NCBI GenBank assembly: GCA_027487575.1
Contig: JAIYDJ010000049.1
Coordinates: 1 to 32,987, forward strand
DNA length: 32,987 nt
DNA from: Rhodobacter sp.
Lineage (GTDB): Bacteria > Pseudomonadota > Alphaproteobacteria > Rhodobacterales > Rhodobacteraceae
Reading direction: 5' to 3'
Below, in pieces: positions 1 through 9,993 of this stretch. The translations under genes were made by a program, and so were the position numbers. The notes under the pieces are model-generated. The model made no database searches. It was given only the letters and a program-made list of their open reading frames with translations, and was not told the origin of the DNA. Position 1 is the stretch's first letter; each line of letters begins with the position of its first letter.

Positions 1-3000
1 GTCGTTGCCGAGCCCGCCGTTCAGCGTGTTGCTGGCCCCGTTGCCGGTCAGCGCATTGGCCAGCGCGTTGCCCGTGCCGTTGATCGCCCCCGCCCCGGTC
101 AGGATCAGGTTCTCGACGAACCGCACCCTGGCGGTCGCATCGAGGCTGAAGGTCACCGCGCTTTGCACGGTATCGACGCCACCCGCATCTATCGTGCTGT
201 CGAACGATGTCGTCTCGAACACCCGGTCGTCCGCCGCGTCGACGATGTAGGTGTCGTTGCCCGCCCCCCCCAGCATCGAGTCGTTGCCAAGCCCGCCGTT
301 CAGCGTGTTGTTGGCAGCGTTGCCGGTCAGCGTGTCGGCATGCCCGCTGCCTGTCAGGTTCTCGATGCTGTCGTAGGTATCTCCGGCGGCGTCGCCCAGA
401 TTCAGGGCCGCGTTGGTCAGGTTTGCCGTGACTGCGGCAACCGCCGTCGAATAGTCGGCAGTGTCGGTTCCGGTTCCGCCCAGCAGGGTATCGGCCCCGG
501 CACCGCCCGTCAGGGTGTCGTTGCCGCCGCCGCCGTTCAGGACGTTGGCTCCGGCGTTGCCGGTCAGGGCATCGCCTTGCCCGCCCCCTGTCAGGTTTTC
601 GATGCTATCGTAAATGTCTCCGGTGGCATCGCCCCGGTTCAGCGCGGCGTTGACGAGGTTCACCGTAACCGACGCGGCCGCGGACGCATAGTCGGCGGTG
701 TCAATGCCGTTTCCGCCGACAAGGGCATCGCCCCCCGCGCCGCCCGACATCAGGTCATCGCCTTCTCCGCCCGTCAGGGAGTCGATGTCCGCCCCGCCAT
801 AGAGCGAGTCGTTGCCGCCGTCGCCGTTCAGGGTGTCGGACCCCGCCTCGCCTTCCAGCCGGTCGACATTCGCGCCCCCGAACATGTCGTCGTGGCCATC
901 GCCGCCGAACAGGGTGTCGTTGCCCTCGTCACCGTGCATCTGGTCGTTGTCCGACCCGCCGGTCAGCGAGTCGTTGCCCGTTCCGCCTTTCAGAAGGTCG
1001 ATGCCATCGCCGCCATCCAGACTATCCTGGCCGATCCCGCCGTCCAGCACGTCGTTGCCTTCCAGCCCGTTCAGGACATCCGCGCCCTCACCGCCAGTCA
1101 GGCGGTTGGCAACGACGCTGCCCGTGATGGTGTCGTTGCCGACCGTGCCGATGACGCCCTCGAAGTTGATGACGAAATCGAAGGCCGCGCCACCCGTCGA
1201 AGGCACATCCGCGCTGCCCTCGATCAGCGTCAGCACGATGGCTACGGATTCGTCCGCATAGGACACGGTGTCGAACCCGGCCCCGCCGTCCAGCAGGTCG
1301 ACCCCGCCGCCGCCGTTCAGAGTATCGTTCCCCTCGCCGCCATAGAGGGAATCGTTCCGTTCGCCGCCTTGCAGGGAGTCGTTCCCGGAGTCGCCGTACA
1401 GCGTGTTGGACAGCGGTTCCGCGCCGATGTCGCCCGAGGCGACGTCACCGAAGAGCGTATCGTTCCCGTCGCCACCATAGAGCGTGTCGGCTGCGGCACC
1501 ACCCGACAGCACGTCGTCGTCCTCGCCGCCATAGATGATGTCGAACCCGAGCCCGCCATCGAATGTGTCATTGCCCTCTTCGCCGTAGATCGTGTCTTCT
1601 CCGGCGCCGCCCCGAAGGCTGTCGGCCCCCGTCCCGCCGAACACCGTGTCGTTTCCGCCGCCGCCGTCCAGCGTGTCGCCCAGATCGGCATCCGTCAGGC
1701 CGCCCAGAAGGCTGTCGTTGCCCTCGCCGCCCTCAATGGAGTCCGAGGCGTCGCCACCGAAGATCGAGTCGTTGCCCTCGCCGCCCTGCAGCCGGTCCTG
1801 ACCGCCATTGCCCCAGAGCATGTTGTTCGCGCCGTCCCCGACGATGAGGTCGGACTGCACCGAGCCGATGATGTTCTCGACCTGCGACAGGAACGCCATG
1901 TCGACCTGCACGCCGGAAAGAACCGTCGCACCGCTGCGGTGGAAGGCACTGATGCCCGCGCGGGACAGGTCAACATCGATGGCAAAGGCGAAATCGGCAA
2001 AGCTGCCGGTGTCGCTGCCGATACCGCCGTTCCAAGTATCCACGCCGCCGGTATAGGTCAGCAGATCGTTGCCTTCCAGACCATCGACCGTGTCGTCGCC
2101 CAACCCGCCCGTGAGGATGTTGGCTAGGGAGTTGCCGCTGATGCTGTCGGCAAAGTTGCTGCCGATCACGTTTTCCACGTCGAAGGCCGGTGCATTGGCG
2201 ATGGTGCGGAAGGCGCCACCCGAGGCCGTGGCGGTGTCATTGGTCTGCACCGTGCCGGAGGCCGTGTTGAGATCGACCAGCACCGCGCTGCCAAACGCTG
2301 ACAGATCGAAGGTATCCAGCCCCTTGCCGCCGGTGAAGGTGTCGACCCCGGCGGTGTAGATCAGCGAGTCATTGCCGTCGAGGCCGAAGAAGGCGTCGTT
2401 GCCGCCCTCGCCGCGGAAGGTATTGTTTCCGGCGTCGCCGGTCAGGGTGTCATCGCCGGTGCTGCCGATGAATCCTTCGATCTGCGCAAACAGCAGGCTG
2501 CCATACTGCAGGTTCAGATCGATGTCCCACGCGGTCGCGCCGTTGATTTTCAGCTGGTCGAAGCCAGCCCCGCCGACCAGGACATAGTCGAAGATGGGCG
2601 GGTCCGAGAAGGGATCGAAGGGCGGAATGAAAATCTCCAGCAGGTCGTCGCCGTCGCCGCCATCGAGTTGGGTCACCCCGCCAAGCGCAATCAGCGTGTC
2701 GTTGCCTTCGCCGCCCGAAAGTTCCGACACGTTGGTCGACGTTCCGAGGGGCACCATGGCCTTGCCTTCAAGAACGTCCGCATAATTGGACCCGATGATG
2801 GCATGGATGTCCGAGAACTGGGTAATGTTGCGGAACGTGCCCTGTCCGAACACTTCGGTGTCGGTCGTGCGGGTGATCCCCGTCACCAGCCGCGCCTCGA
2901 CGCCCGAATGGAACAGGCCGTAGTTGATCGTGCCGCCGCCGCCGACAAAGAAAGACGTCCCCGTGACCGTGTCCAGACCTTCGGTATAGGAATACATCGA

Positions 3001-6000
3001 CAGGTATTCGGTGCTGGGATTCAGCTGGTTGATCCCGGCAAGCTGGATGATGTCGTTGCCACTGCCCCCGACGAAATTCTCGATCCCGTCCAGAGATCCG
3101 ATCTGCACGCCGTTGCGGAACACCTGGGTGCCACCGACAACCTGCAGGACGCTGGAGAAGAGTTCGTAGTTCGACGTGTCGAATCCGGCCCCGCCGAGAT
3201 GGGTGTCGAAAACCGTTTCCTCGTAGGAATAAAGATGGTCATCCCCGTCTTCGCCGCTCAGGAAGTTGGTTCCGGCTTCGCCCAACAGCGTGTCATTGCC
3301 GGAGAAGCCCAGCAGGATGTCATCGCCGAAACCGCCGTACATCAGGTCATTGCCGACCCAGCCGTCCAGATAATCGTTTCCGTCGTTGCCGATCAGTTCG
3401 TTGTTGCCTTCGCTACCCTGGATCGAGTCTGCGAAGTTGGTGCCGGAGATGAAGCTGATGTTGAACAGAACGTCCGTCGCGCCGTGGCTGTCGGTTCCGG
3501 TGATGCGCTCGCTCAACCCCGGTGCTGCCGCAATGAAGAACAGGTTGATGCCCTGCGTCCCGGTTTCGCGCGAATAGTCCACAAAGCCGAACTTGCTGCG
3601 GCTGATGAAGGTGTCGTTGCCGGCATGGCCCGTCATCTGGTCAAAACCGACGTCCCCGTCGATGATGTTGTCAAGATTGTTGCCCTGCAACTGGTCATTG
3701 AACGCGCTGCCGCGAATGTTCTCGATGCCCGAAAGCGTGGCAATCGTGAAGAAATCCACCCCGTCGTTCGATATCGCCTGACCCGACAGCAGGTTCACCT
3801 CGACGTCGGCGGTATGCCCCTCGAAGCTGATCCAGTCGATGCCGGTGCCGCCGTCGAACACATCGTTGCCGGTGCCGGTGTAGGTCAGGACGTCGTTGCC
3901 GTCGCCGCCATCGACCGTGTCGTTGCCGTCGCCGGTTTCGATCAGATCGTCATTCGCACCGCCCTCGATGCTGTCGTTGCCGTCGCCGCCAAAGAGCGCA
4001 TCGTTGCCCTGGTCGCCGCGCAACGTGTCGTTGCCTTCGTCGCCCTGGATCATGTCGTCGTCGTTGCCGCCGTCGATACTGTCGTTGTCGAGCCCGCCGA
4101 AAATGGCGTCGTCACCATCGCCGCCAAGAATCGTGTCCTCGCCCAGATCGGACACGATGGTGTTGGACGTCCGCGATCCGATCAGAAGGTCGTTGAACAG
4201 CGACCCGGCCACATGCTCGATGGAACTGTAGAGGTCCCCTTCGGCAAACCCGGCCGAGCCGCTTTGCAACCCGAGGTCGACGACAACGCCGCCCGTCGCA
4301 TCGACATAGGACACCGCGTCCTGCCCGCTGCCGCCAAAGAACACGTCCGATCCCGCCCCGGCCCGGGCAAAGTCGTCGCCCGACCCCATGTCGATTTCGC
4401 GGCCCACATGGTTGCCCGCCCCGAAATCATCGTCGAGTTCCGTCCCCACCAGAACCCCGCGCTGCGGCAGGGCCAGCCCGGTGAAGGCCGCCAGATACGA
4501 CAGATCGAGGTTGGTCAGGCCGTCCGTCGTGCGGAACGCGAAATTGTGGCCATTGGCCGCCGTGGCGAAGTAATCCACCACCCGCACGACGCTGTCGATG
4601 AAGCCCGCCGGGGAGACGGTGATCAAGAGATCGATCCCGTCGTTCGCGAAGGTCAGTTCCGCCAGCGTCGCCGCGGTGAACATCAGGGTCGTGTCGGTGC
4701 CGGTTTCATTCAGGATGACCGCCGAACCGAACAGGTCGCCGAACACATAGGTGTCCGCCCCCGTCCCGCCCTGAAGCACGCTGTTGCCCTGGCGCACGAT
4801 CAGCACGTCATTGCCGCCACCGCCGTTCAGCAGGTTCTGCCCGAACCCGCCCAGCAGCACGTCATTCTGATCGCCGCCGGTGGCGAACACTTCTGTGACG
4901 CCATTGTACACCACCGAGGCCGCGCCATGGGTCTGCCGCACCTGGTGATGTACCGTGTTCAGCGCCGTCTGGAACACCGAGATGTCCTGCAGCCCGCCCG
5001 CCATCGTCAGAAACGGGCCGATCGGGTTGGAAAAGACGTCCAGCAGCGTGACTTCGACGGCGCTGTTGTTGGCCAGGAACACCAGTGTGGTGTCGCCACT
5101 GCCAAAGACGGTGTCGTTGCCGCCGACATGTTCGAACAGGCCCCCCACGGTGCCAGCATCGAAATAGTCGTTTCCGGTCCCGCCAAGGAAGCTGACCGAC
5201 CCGCCGTTGCCATAGACGGCATCGCCCAGATCGCCGCCCCGCACAAGATGGTTGCCCACGCCCAGTTGCAGGTGGAACCGTTCGAACCCGCCAAGCCGCA
5301 GCCCTTCGCCCGCATCGTAGACGCTTGCGGTGCGCGCATCAAAGATCATGTCGCCGTAGGGTTCGCCGAGGTTTGCCGGTACGCGGAAATCGCCCGCGAA
5401 CAGGTCGGCATCGCCAAAGCGTTCGCCGCCCCAATAGCTGCTGCCGTACTGGAACAGAACGATTTCGTCGGTGGAATCCTGACCGGCGAATTCCACTTTC
5501 GACATGTTCATGTAATCAAGCGTGAAGGTACCGCCGTTGTAGACGAACCGCGTGGCGGCGGCGGCACCCAGCACCTGACCGAACAGCTCGGCATGGCTGC
5601 TGAAAGCGGTCAGCGCGTTGGTTGTCAGCTCGCCCAGATTGTCGAAAATCCGCAAAGAGGAACTGTTCGCAAGCTGCGGGCCCATCAACAGCACGTCGCG
5701 CCCCTGCAGGTTGCGCGTGTCTCCGCCCGACATGGTGTCGTTGCCTTCGGCAAGCCAGGTGAACAGATCGTTCCCGCCCCCACCGAACAGCCCGTTGTCG
5801 CCCTCGCCGCCGACCAGCCGGTCGTTGCCCTCGCCCGCCTCGAAATGATCGTTGAGCCGCCCGCCGATCAGCAGATCGTCGCCGCTGCCCGTGCGCAGAA
5901 TGCCCCGGTCGATGCCCTCGATGTAGATCTTGTTGCCCAGAAGATAGCCGTCCGACCCGTCAAGCGCCTCGTCTTCCTGAATGATGAAGGTGATCGCGGT

Positions 6001-9000
6001 GTTGAAGCCCGACAGGTCGGCCACGAAGGTATCGTCATCATTGGCCGTCTCGCCGCCGATATAGGTCGTGCCGCCCTGATAGATCATCAGGTCGTCGAAA
6101 TTGACCGTGCCACGGATGTTGGTGATTTCGATGCCACGGGTGGTGGCAAAGACGTTGTTGGCAAAGCTCAGGTCCATCGCATAGGGCGGGTTGACCGCCT
6201 TGGTGTAATCCAGTGCATCCAGCAGCAGGGCCGAGGACGAGGTGGTGGAATAGAATGCCTCGCTGCCCGGCAGGACCTGCCCGGTGCCCGGATCGGTGAA
6301 CCGGTAGCGCAACCCGTACTGCAGGCCCCCGACCGCCGCGATTTCCAGCCGGTCCGTGCCGGTGCCGCCGTCGATGATGTCGGCCCCGCCGTTCCTCCAG
6401 AAGATCACATCATTGCCGCCACCACCGAAAATGGTGTCAGGCATCTGTTCGAACATGCCCTCCGGACTGCCCGCCAGCACGTCGTTGCCGTCACCGCCCG
6501 CCAGATAATCGTTCAGCGCACCGCCGATCAGCACATCCTTGGCAGAGGTGCCGGTCACGATGAACTGCTCGAACCCGTCGATCACGGTCTCGCCGTAGAA
6601 CCCGTCGATGCCGACCCGGTCGGCCACCAGATTGATGCCGCCGCGGGCACCAAAACCGGCCATCGGTTCGAACCGCGAGAAATCTGCGGCAAAGGTATCG
6701 GTCCCCAGCCCGCCCTCATAGCGGGTGCCGCCCAGATAGATTGCCAGATCGTTGCCCGACCCGCCGTCGATGATGCTGATGTATTCTACGTCTTTCTTGA
6801 TCTCCATCGTGCTGTTGCCGCTGCGCAGCACGACATGGAACTCCGGCCCGCCGGACAGCACCGGCGAGGTGACGCTGCCCGGATTGGCGGCGAAGATCGC
6901 GTAGCCGCTGTTCACCATGTTGGTATAGAAGTTATCGATCGAGACGAAGCTGGCGCCCTGACCAATGCCGGTGCCCCCCACGAACAACCGCGGGTTCGGC
7001 GTGCCGTCGTTGATGATCAGGTCATAGGTCAGCGAGTTTGACCCCGGGGTGATAAAGGCATTGTCGATCCCGGTGCCGCCATAGATGATGTCGTTTGACG
7101 TGATCAAGGGCACGAAACCGCCGATATAGGCGTCGTCGCCGCCCTCCAGCACCGCCACATCGCTGGACCCGTCGGCGGGCATGATGACGATGTCGTCGCC
7201 GTCGCCGGTGACAAAGATATCCGCCCGCTGCCATCCGACGAGGTAATCCGCCGCGCCGCCCGTCCGCAGAATGGCGCGTTCGATGTTGCGCACGGTCAGG
7301 TCGGTAATGCCTGCGTCGTTGTTGAACAGCGTGATGCCGCCCGGAGTCGCGTTGTTGCCGTCCTGTTCCTCGCTCACCGACTGGTTCAGGTCCCAGCGGA
7401 TCGCGACGTCGCCGTAAAACGCCGAGAAGTTGCCGATGAAGGTGTCGAACTCGGTCGAGTTGTTCGCGCCGCCGTCGATGAAGCTGGTATCATCCCCGAA
7501 CAGCGTGATCGCGTCGGCGTTGGCGGTGCCCTCGACGTTGACTGACGCGTTCACGGTCAACCGCTTGCCGTTGGTCAGATAATCAACCGGAGTGGCCGGA
7601 TTTGCCGAGATGTCCTGCAGCAACTGGTAGGCGGTCGTTGTGTTGACCAGGAAGTTGACGGTGAACCCCCCGCTCAACCCGGACAGCAGCCGCGACGTCG
7701 ACGGCACGTTGGATGCAAGATCGACGGTGGCCACACTGCCATTCGTCGTGTTCAGCGTGACCGCCTGATCGAACAGGCCGGTCCAGATGAACATCACCTT
7801 CTGCGCTTCGGTGGTGAAGTCGTAGGACGATTGCGGCGGGTCGTTCAGCGGCGGGCGCAGCAGGAAGCCGGAATTGCTGTACTGGCTTTGAATCGCGGCA
7901 AGCTGTTCGTGCGCCACACGGAAATAGGCGTACAGCGTTTCTTCGGCATTGGGCAGGTCGGGGTTGTAACCGGTCGGGGCCAGTGCCTGTTCGACGTAGA
8001 ACACCTCGTAGGTTTCCACCTCGGTGTTGAAGGCCGATCCGGCAACGTCGAACGTGTCCTCATAGACGTTGCCAAGATTGATCTGAAGCCCGCCTTCCGG
8101 GATCTGCGTGGAAAACAGCGGGCCAAAGCTGAACGCCAGCGCATCGGGCACCCAGGCCCCCGACAGATAGCCCGACAGCGCGTCGATGGTGATCGAGGCG
8201 TTGATGCCCACGCCCACCCCGTGAAAGAAGCTGGCCCGGTTCACCGCATAGGTCGCGGTGATGATCGCATCGCCCACCCCCACACCGGGCCCGCTGGGCG
8301 ACATCAGTGTCAGAACCTGACCAAGCGCCCCGCGCACGGTGATGTCGTCGCCGGTGTCGCCTGCCGTGCCGTTGTCCGACACCAGCGTGACCAGAATGTC
8401 GGGAGTCTGGGTTCCCGGCTTGTTGATGTCCAGCGACACCTCTTCGGTCACGTTCAGCCCGGCGTTGGCGGTGATGTCCAGCAGGGTGAAATTGAACGCG
8501 GCCTTGCCCTTGCCGATGAAGGGCAGGTAATCGCCGATGTCATAGGTGTGTTCGGCGAACACCACCTCGCCCAGGAACTTCGCCACCGCCGTGACGGGCG
8601 GGAAGGAGATCTTCTCCAGCATCCGCACCAGAAGCGCGTCAAGGTCGGCATCCAGCGACAGGAACTGCCGGTCCGACACGCCTTCGCCGCTGACAAACCC
8701 GCCGCCGTTGGACGAGGTGCTTTCTGTGATGCTGGCCCCCGTGGGCAACCGCGCGGTCAGCGTCACGCCGTCCGTCAGGGTCAGCACGAATTCCGGGTTC
8801 AGCGGGCTGACTTCCAGCAGGGTGATCTCTTCGTCGATGTTCAGCAGCGTGAAATCGGACGGGCCCTCTTCGCCAAACCAGTGGCCAAAGATGATGTCGC
8901 GGAACCCGGTCTTCAACTCGATGATCAGATCCAGCCCGGCGCCGATCTTGCCCGACGACGACGATTCCGGCGTGCCGAATCCGGCCGTGGTGATGCCCGA

Positions 9001-9333
9001 CGACGTGACGCTGAAATTGGTGAAGTCGAAGGTCATCAGATCGCCGGCGATCACCGCGGCAGGCATTTCGACCGCCACCGCGATGTCGAAATTCGCGTCG
9101 AAGTGGCCGCCGGTGCCAAGGCTGGCGTAAGCGAACAGGCCGAAGCGGACATCCAGGAAGAACTCTGCATCCAGCGAGAAGCCGAGCGCGCTGAACCCGA
9201 AATCTTTGACGATGGGATCGGGGTCCCAGATCATCGTGTTGCCCGAGTCGATCGACAGGTCGACCGCAGGACCGGGGCGCCAGAGGGATTGGGTTTCAGT
9301 CGTGAACGAAAGGTTGCTGTTGATGACTGCCAA
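1..9333 (-). CDS. Giant RTX calcium-binding repeat protein (partial, C-terminus off window)
   Basis: One uninterrupted minus-strand frame runs from 9333 to the window edge, at least 3111 codons with no stop seen. The N-terminal ~600 residues lack nonapeptide repeats and look like beta-rich secreted-protein sequence. From about 7500 downward the protein is filled with GGxGxD-type RTX motifs (such as LNGGLGND, GGAGNDTY, GGEGNDTL), densest at 700-1810 and 3850-4160. Such repeats bind Ca2+ outside the cell and are typical of type I-secreted proteins; the C-terminal secretion signal would lie beyond position 1. The start is TTG at 9333, because the preceding in-frame codon (9336-9334) is TAA. A GGGGA ribosome site lies 8 bases upstream of it. 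The first in-frame ATG is codon 34 (9234). No type I ABC transporter, membrane fusion protein or acyltransferase gene is adjacent on the visible side. Whether it is an adhesin, enzyme or surface-layer protein cannot be told. Confidence 0.93.
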   Translation of the reverse strand, partial: MAVINSNLSFTTETQSLWRPGPAVDLSIDSGNTMIWDPDPIVKDFGFSALGFSLDAEFFLDVRFGLFAYASLGTGGHFDANFDIAVAVEMPAAVIAGDLMTFDFTNFSVTSSGITTAGFGTPESSSSGKIGAGLDLIIELKTGFRDIIFGHWFGEEGPSDFTLLNIDEEITLLEVSPLNPEFVLTLTDGVTLTARLPTGASITESTSSNGGGFVSGEGVSDRQFLSLDADLDALLVRMLEKISFPPVTAVAKFLGEVVFAEHTYDIGDYLPFIGKGKAAFNFTLLDITANAGLNVTEEVSLDINKPGTQTPDILVTLVSDNGTAGDTGDDITVRGALGQVLTLMSPSGPGVGVGDAIITATYAVNRASFFHGVGVGINASITIDALSGYLSGAWVPDALAFSFGPLFSTQIPEGGLQINLGNVYEDTFDVAGSAFNTEVETYEVFYVEQALAPTGYNPDLPNAEETLYAYFRVAHEQLAAIQSQYSNSGFLLRPPLNDPPQSSYDFTTEAQKVMFIWTGLFDQAVTLNTTNGSVATVDLASNVPSTSRLLSGLSGGFTVNFLVNTTTAYQLLQDISANPATPVDYLTNGKRLTVNASVNVEGTANADAITLFGDDTSFIDGGANNSTEFDTFIGNFSAFYGDVAIRWDLNQSVSEEQDGNNATPGGITLFNNDAGITDLTVRNIERAILRTGGAADYLVGWQRADIFVTGDGDDIVIMPADGSSDVAVLEGGDDAYIGGFVPLITSNDIIYGGTGIDNAFITPGSNSLTYDLIINDGTPNPRLFVGGTGIGQGASFVSIDNFYTNMVNSGYAIFAANPGSVTSPVLSGGPEFHVVLRSGNSTMEIKKDVEYISIIDGGSGNDLAIYLGGTRYEGGLGTDTFAADFSRFEPMAGFGARGGINLVADRVGIDGFYGETVIDGFEQFIVTGTSAKDVLIGGALNDYLAGGDGNDVLAGSPEGMFEQMPDTIFGGGGNDVIFWRNGGADIIDGGTGTDRLEIAAVGGLQYGLRYRFTDPGTGQVLPGSEAFYSTTSSSALLLDALDYTKAVNPPYAMDLSFANNVFATTRGIEITNIRGTVNFDDLMIYQGGTTYIGGETANDDDTFVADLSGFNTAITFIIQEDEALDGSDGYLLGNKIYIEGIDRGILRTGSGDDLLIGGRLNDHFEAGEGNDRLVGGEGDNGLFGGGGNDLFTWLAEGNDTMSGGDTRNLQGRDVLLMGPQLANSSSLRIFDNLGELTTNALTAFSSHAELFGQVLGAAAATRFVYNGGTFTLDYMNMSKVEFAGQDSTDEIVLFQYGSSYWGGERFGDADLFAGDFRVPANLGEPYGDMIFDARTASVYDAGEGLRLGGFERFHLQLGVGNHLVRGGDLGDAVYGNGGSVSFLGGTGNDYFDAGTVGGLFEHVGGNDTVFGSGDTTLVFLANNSAVEVTLLDVFSNPIGPFLTMAGGLQDISVFQTALNTVHHQVRQTHGAASVVYNGVTEVFATGGDQNDVLLGGFGQNLLNGGGGNDVLIVRQGNSVLQGGTGADTYVFGDLFGSAVILNETGTDTTLMFTAATLAELTFANDGIDLLITVSPAGFIDSVVRVVDYFATAANGHNFAFRTTDGLTNLDLSYLAAFTGLALPQRGVLVGTELDDDFGAGNHVGREIDMGSGDDFARAGAGSDVFFGGSGQDAVSYVDATGGVVVDLGLQSGSAGFAEGDLYSSIEHVAGSLFNDLLIGSRTSNTIVSDLGEDTILGGDGDDAIFGGLDNDSIDGGNDDDMIQGDEGNDTLRGDQGNDALFGGDGNDSIEGGANDDLIETGDGNDTVDGGDGNDVLTYTGTGNDVFDGGTGIDWISFEGHTADVEVNLLSGQAISNDGVDFFTIATLSGIENIRGSAFNDQLQGNNLDNIIDGDVGFDQMTGHAGNDTFISRSKFGFVDYSRETGTQGINLFFIAAAPGLSERITGTDSHGATDVLFNISFISGTNFADSIQGSEGNNELIGNDGNDYLDGWVGNDLMYGGFGDDILLGFSGNDTLLGEAGTNFLSGEDGDDHLYSYEETVFDTHLGGAGFDTSNYELFSSVLQVVGGTQVFRNGVQIGSLDGIENFVGGSGNDIIQLAGINQLNPSTEYLSMYSYTEGLDTVTGTSFFVGGGGTINYGLFHSGVEARLVTGITRTTDTEVFGQGTFRNITQFSDIHAIIGSNYADVLEGKAMVPLGTSTNVSELSGGEGNDTLIALGGVTQLDGGDGDDLLEIFIPPFDPFSDPPIFDYVLVGGAGFDQLKINGATAWDIDLNLQYGSLLFAQIEGFIGSTGDDTLTGDAGNNTFRGEGGNDAFFGLDGNDSLIYTAGVDTFTGGKGLDTFDLSAFGSAVLVDLNTASGTVQTNDTATASGGAFRTIANAPAFDVENVIGSNFADSISGNSLANILTGGLGDDTVDGLEGNDLLTYTGGVDTWNGGIGSDTGSFADFAFAIDVDLSRAGISAFHRSGATVLSGVQVDMAFLSQVENIIGSVQSDLIVGDGANNMLWGNGGQDRLQGGEGNDSIFGGDASDSIEGGEGNDSLLGGLTDADLGDTLDGGGGNDTVFGGTGADSLRGGAGEDTIYGEEGNDTFDGGLGFDIIYGGEDDDVLSGGAAADTLYGGDGNDTLFGDVASGDIGAEPLSNTLYGDSGNDSLQGGERNDSLYGGEGNDTLNGGGGVDLLDGGAGFDTVSYADESVAIVLTLIEGSADVPSTGGAAFDFVINFEGVIGTVGNDTITGSVVANRLTGGEGADVLNGLEGNDVLDGGIGQDSLDGGDGIDLLKGGTGNDSLTGGSDNDQMHGDEGNDTLFGGDGHDDMFGGANVDRLEGEAGSDTLNGDGGNDSLYGGADIDSLTGGEGDDLMSGGAGGDALVGGNGIDTADYASAAASVTVNLVNAALNRGDATGDIYDSIENLTGGGQGDALTGNAGANVLNGGGGNDTLTGGAGADTLLGGTGTDTADYSTAVAAVTANLTNAALNLGDAAGDTYDSIENLTGSGHADTLTGNAANNTLNGGLGNDSMLGGAGNDTYIVDAADDRVFETTSFDSTIDAGGVDTVQSAVTFSLDATARVRFVENLILTGAGAINGTGNALANALTGNGASNTLNGGLGND
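5251..7490 (-). repeat. Higher-order repeat modules inside the RTX protein
   Basis: Besides nonapeptides, the protein repeats a larger two-part unit. The first part resembles YxGGxxxDTFxADFSxF and is found near 7400-7490, 6670-6730, 6012-6072 and 5385-5450. The second resembles GIERxILRTGxxxDxLxGG and is found near 7261-7296, 6541-6580, 5881-5920 and 5251-5292. Successive second parts are about 630-720 bases apart, so roughly four diverged units of 210-240 residues stand in tandem before the denser RTX blocks begin. Divergence between units is high, so they are old duplications and not recent copies. Confidence 0.6.
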
Positions 9334-9439
9334 TTAACTTGTCCCCGGAATGCGTTACTGAAATTTCGGTCGAACTATGCGCATTTCCGACCGGCTTTTC
9401 CGCTTGGAAACGCAGCCCAGCCATCAAATACAGGCAAGA

Positions 9440-9468
9440 GTTAGCCCGATGCGCGGTTTCGCAGTCAA
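9440..9468 (-). promoter_or_regulatory. Candidate sigma70-type promoter for the RTX gene
   Basis: On the minus strand TTGACT (9468-9463) is followed after 17 bases by GCTAAC (9445-9440). The -35 is near consensus and the -10 is weak (3 of 6). It lies about 107 bases upstream of the TTG start. This is read from pattern alone. Confidence 0.3.
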
Positions 9469-9955
9469 GTAAAGATTGCTGTTTTCAGCGTCGCCATCGC
9501 GCCGGATGCTGTTGTCGGCGGCAGAAACCGCAGGCGCTTCGCGAACGCACTGTCAACCGGATGAAAAAACGAAACCCGCCGAATCAATCCATCCCGAGCA
9601 ACCGCGCCGCCGGTCCCGAACCTGCAGTTGTATTCGCGCATTGGCACCTTGCCTATTGGTAGACTCCTGTCGCTGCGCCCTGCAGGCTGCGCGAAAAAAA
9701 GGTCATGATAAAATCGGCGAGCCGAATGCCAAGGCCAATGAAACCCGACGGACTTGCGGCAAACCACCATGATCAAACCGGCTGATCGCAACGTCGTATC
9801 CGCCAAGCCGCTGGATCACGGTCCGGGCGCAGCGTCGCTGGTCAGGCATTCGGCCCTTACAAACACCCTGAAGCGGTTTTTGACCGGTCACCGAAAAAAC
9901 TGGACGTCACGAGCCCCGGATGCCCGGGCCATGACCGAATCCAAAGTGTAAATTC

Positions 9956-9981
9956 CTCCGGCGGGACTGTGCCCGCCGGAG
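9956..9981 (-). terminator. Hairpin terminator after coxM
   Basis: A perfect 10-bp GC-rich inverted repeat, CTCCGGCGGG with CCCGCCGGAG, encloses a 6-base loop just downstream of the coxM stop. On the minus strand it is followed by an AT-rich stretch with only a short T run, so it may be an imperfect intrinsic terminator or an mRNA 3'-end protector. It closes the coxG-S-L-M operon. Confidence 0.6.
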
Positions 9982-9993
9982 ACGCGGGGCTGA

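Larger units (their letters stand above)
9334..9993. other. 660-base gene-poor gap between the RTX gene and coxM
   Basis: I see no convincing gene here. Short open frames exist on both strands (for example 9465-9806 minus and 9754-9951 plus), but they lack a good ribosome site and have no recognisable protein pattern. The interval holds the RTX gene leader with a candidate promoter at 9440-9468, and the terminator hairpin of the cox operon at 9956-9981. Confidence 0.6.

Noticed and set aside
700-1810. Dense short repeats that could suggest a CRISPR or satellite array
   Set aside because: The repeats are imperfect, in frame and encode GGxGxD nonapeptides; there are no constant repeats with unique spacers.
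163-7041. Very long plus-strand open frames (654 and 1457 codons) opposite the RTX gene
   Set aside because: They are antisense shadows of the RTX repeats: repetitive V/A/D/Q-rich peptides that mirror GGxGxD codons, with no recognisable domain or ribosome site.
7831-9444. 537-codon plus-strand frame opposite the RTX N-terminus
   Set aside because: Shadow of the RTX N-terminal region; composition typical of antisense GC-rich frames.
9465-9806. 113-codon minus-strand frame in the gap upstream of the RTX gene
   Set aside because: No ribosome site, no family pattern, and it overlaps the candidate RTX promoter.
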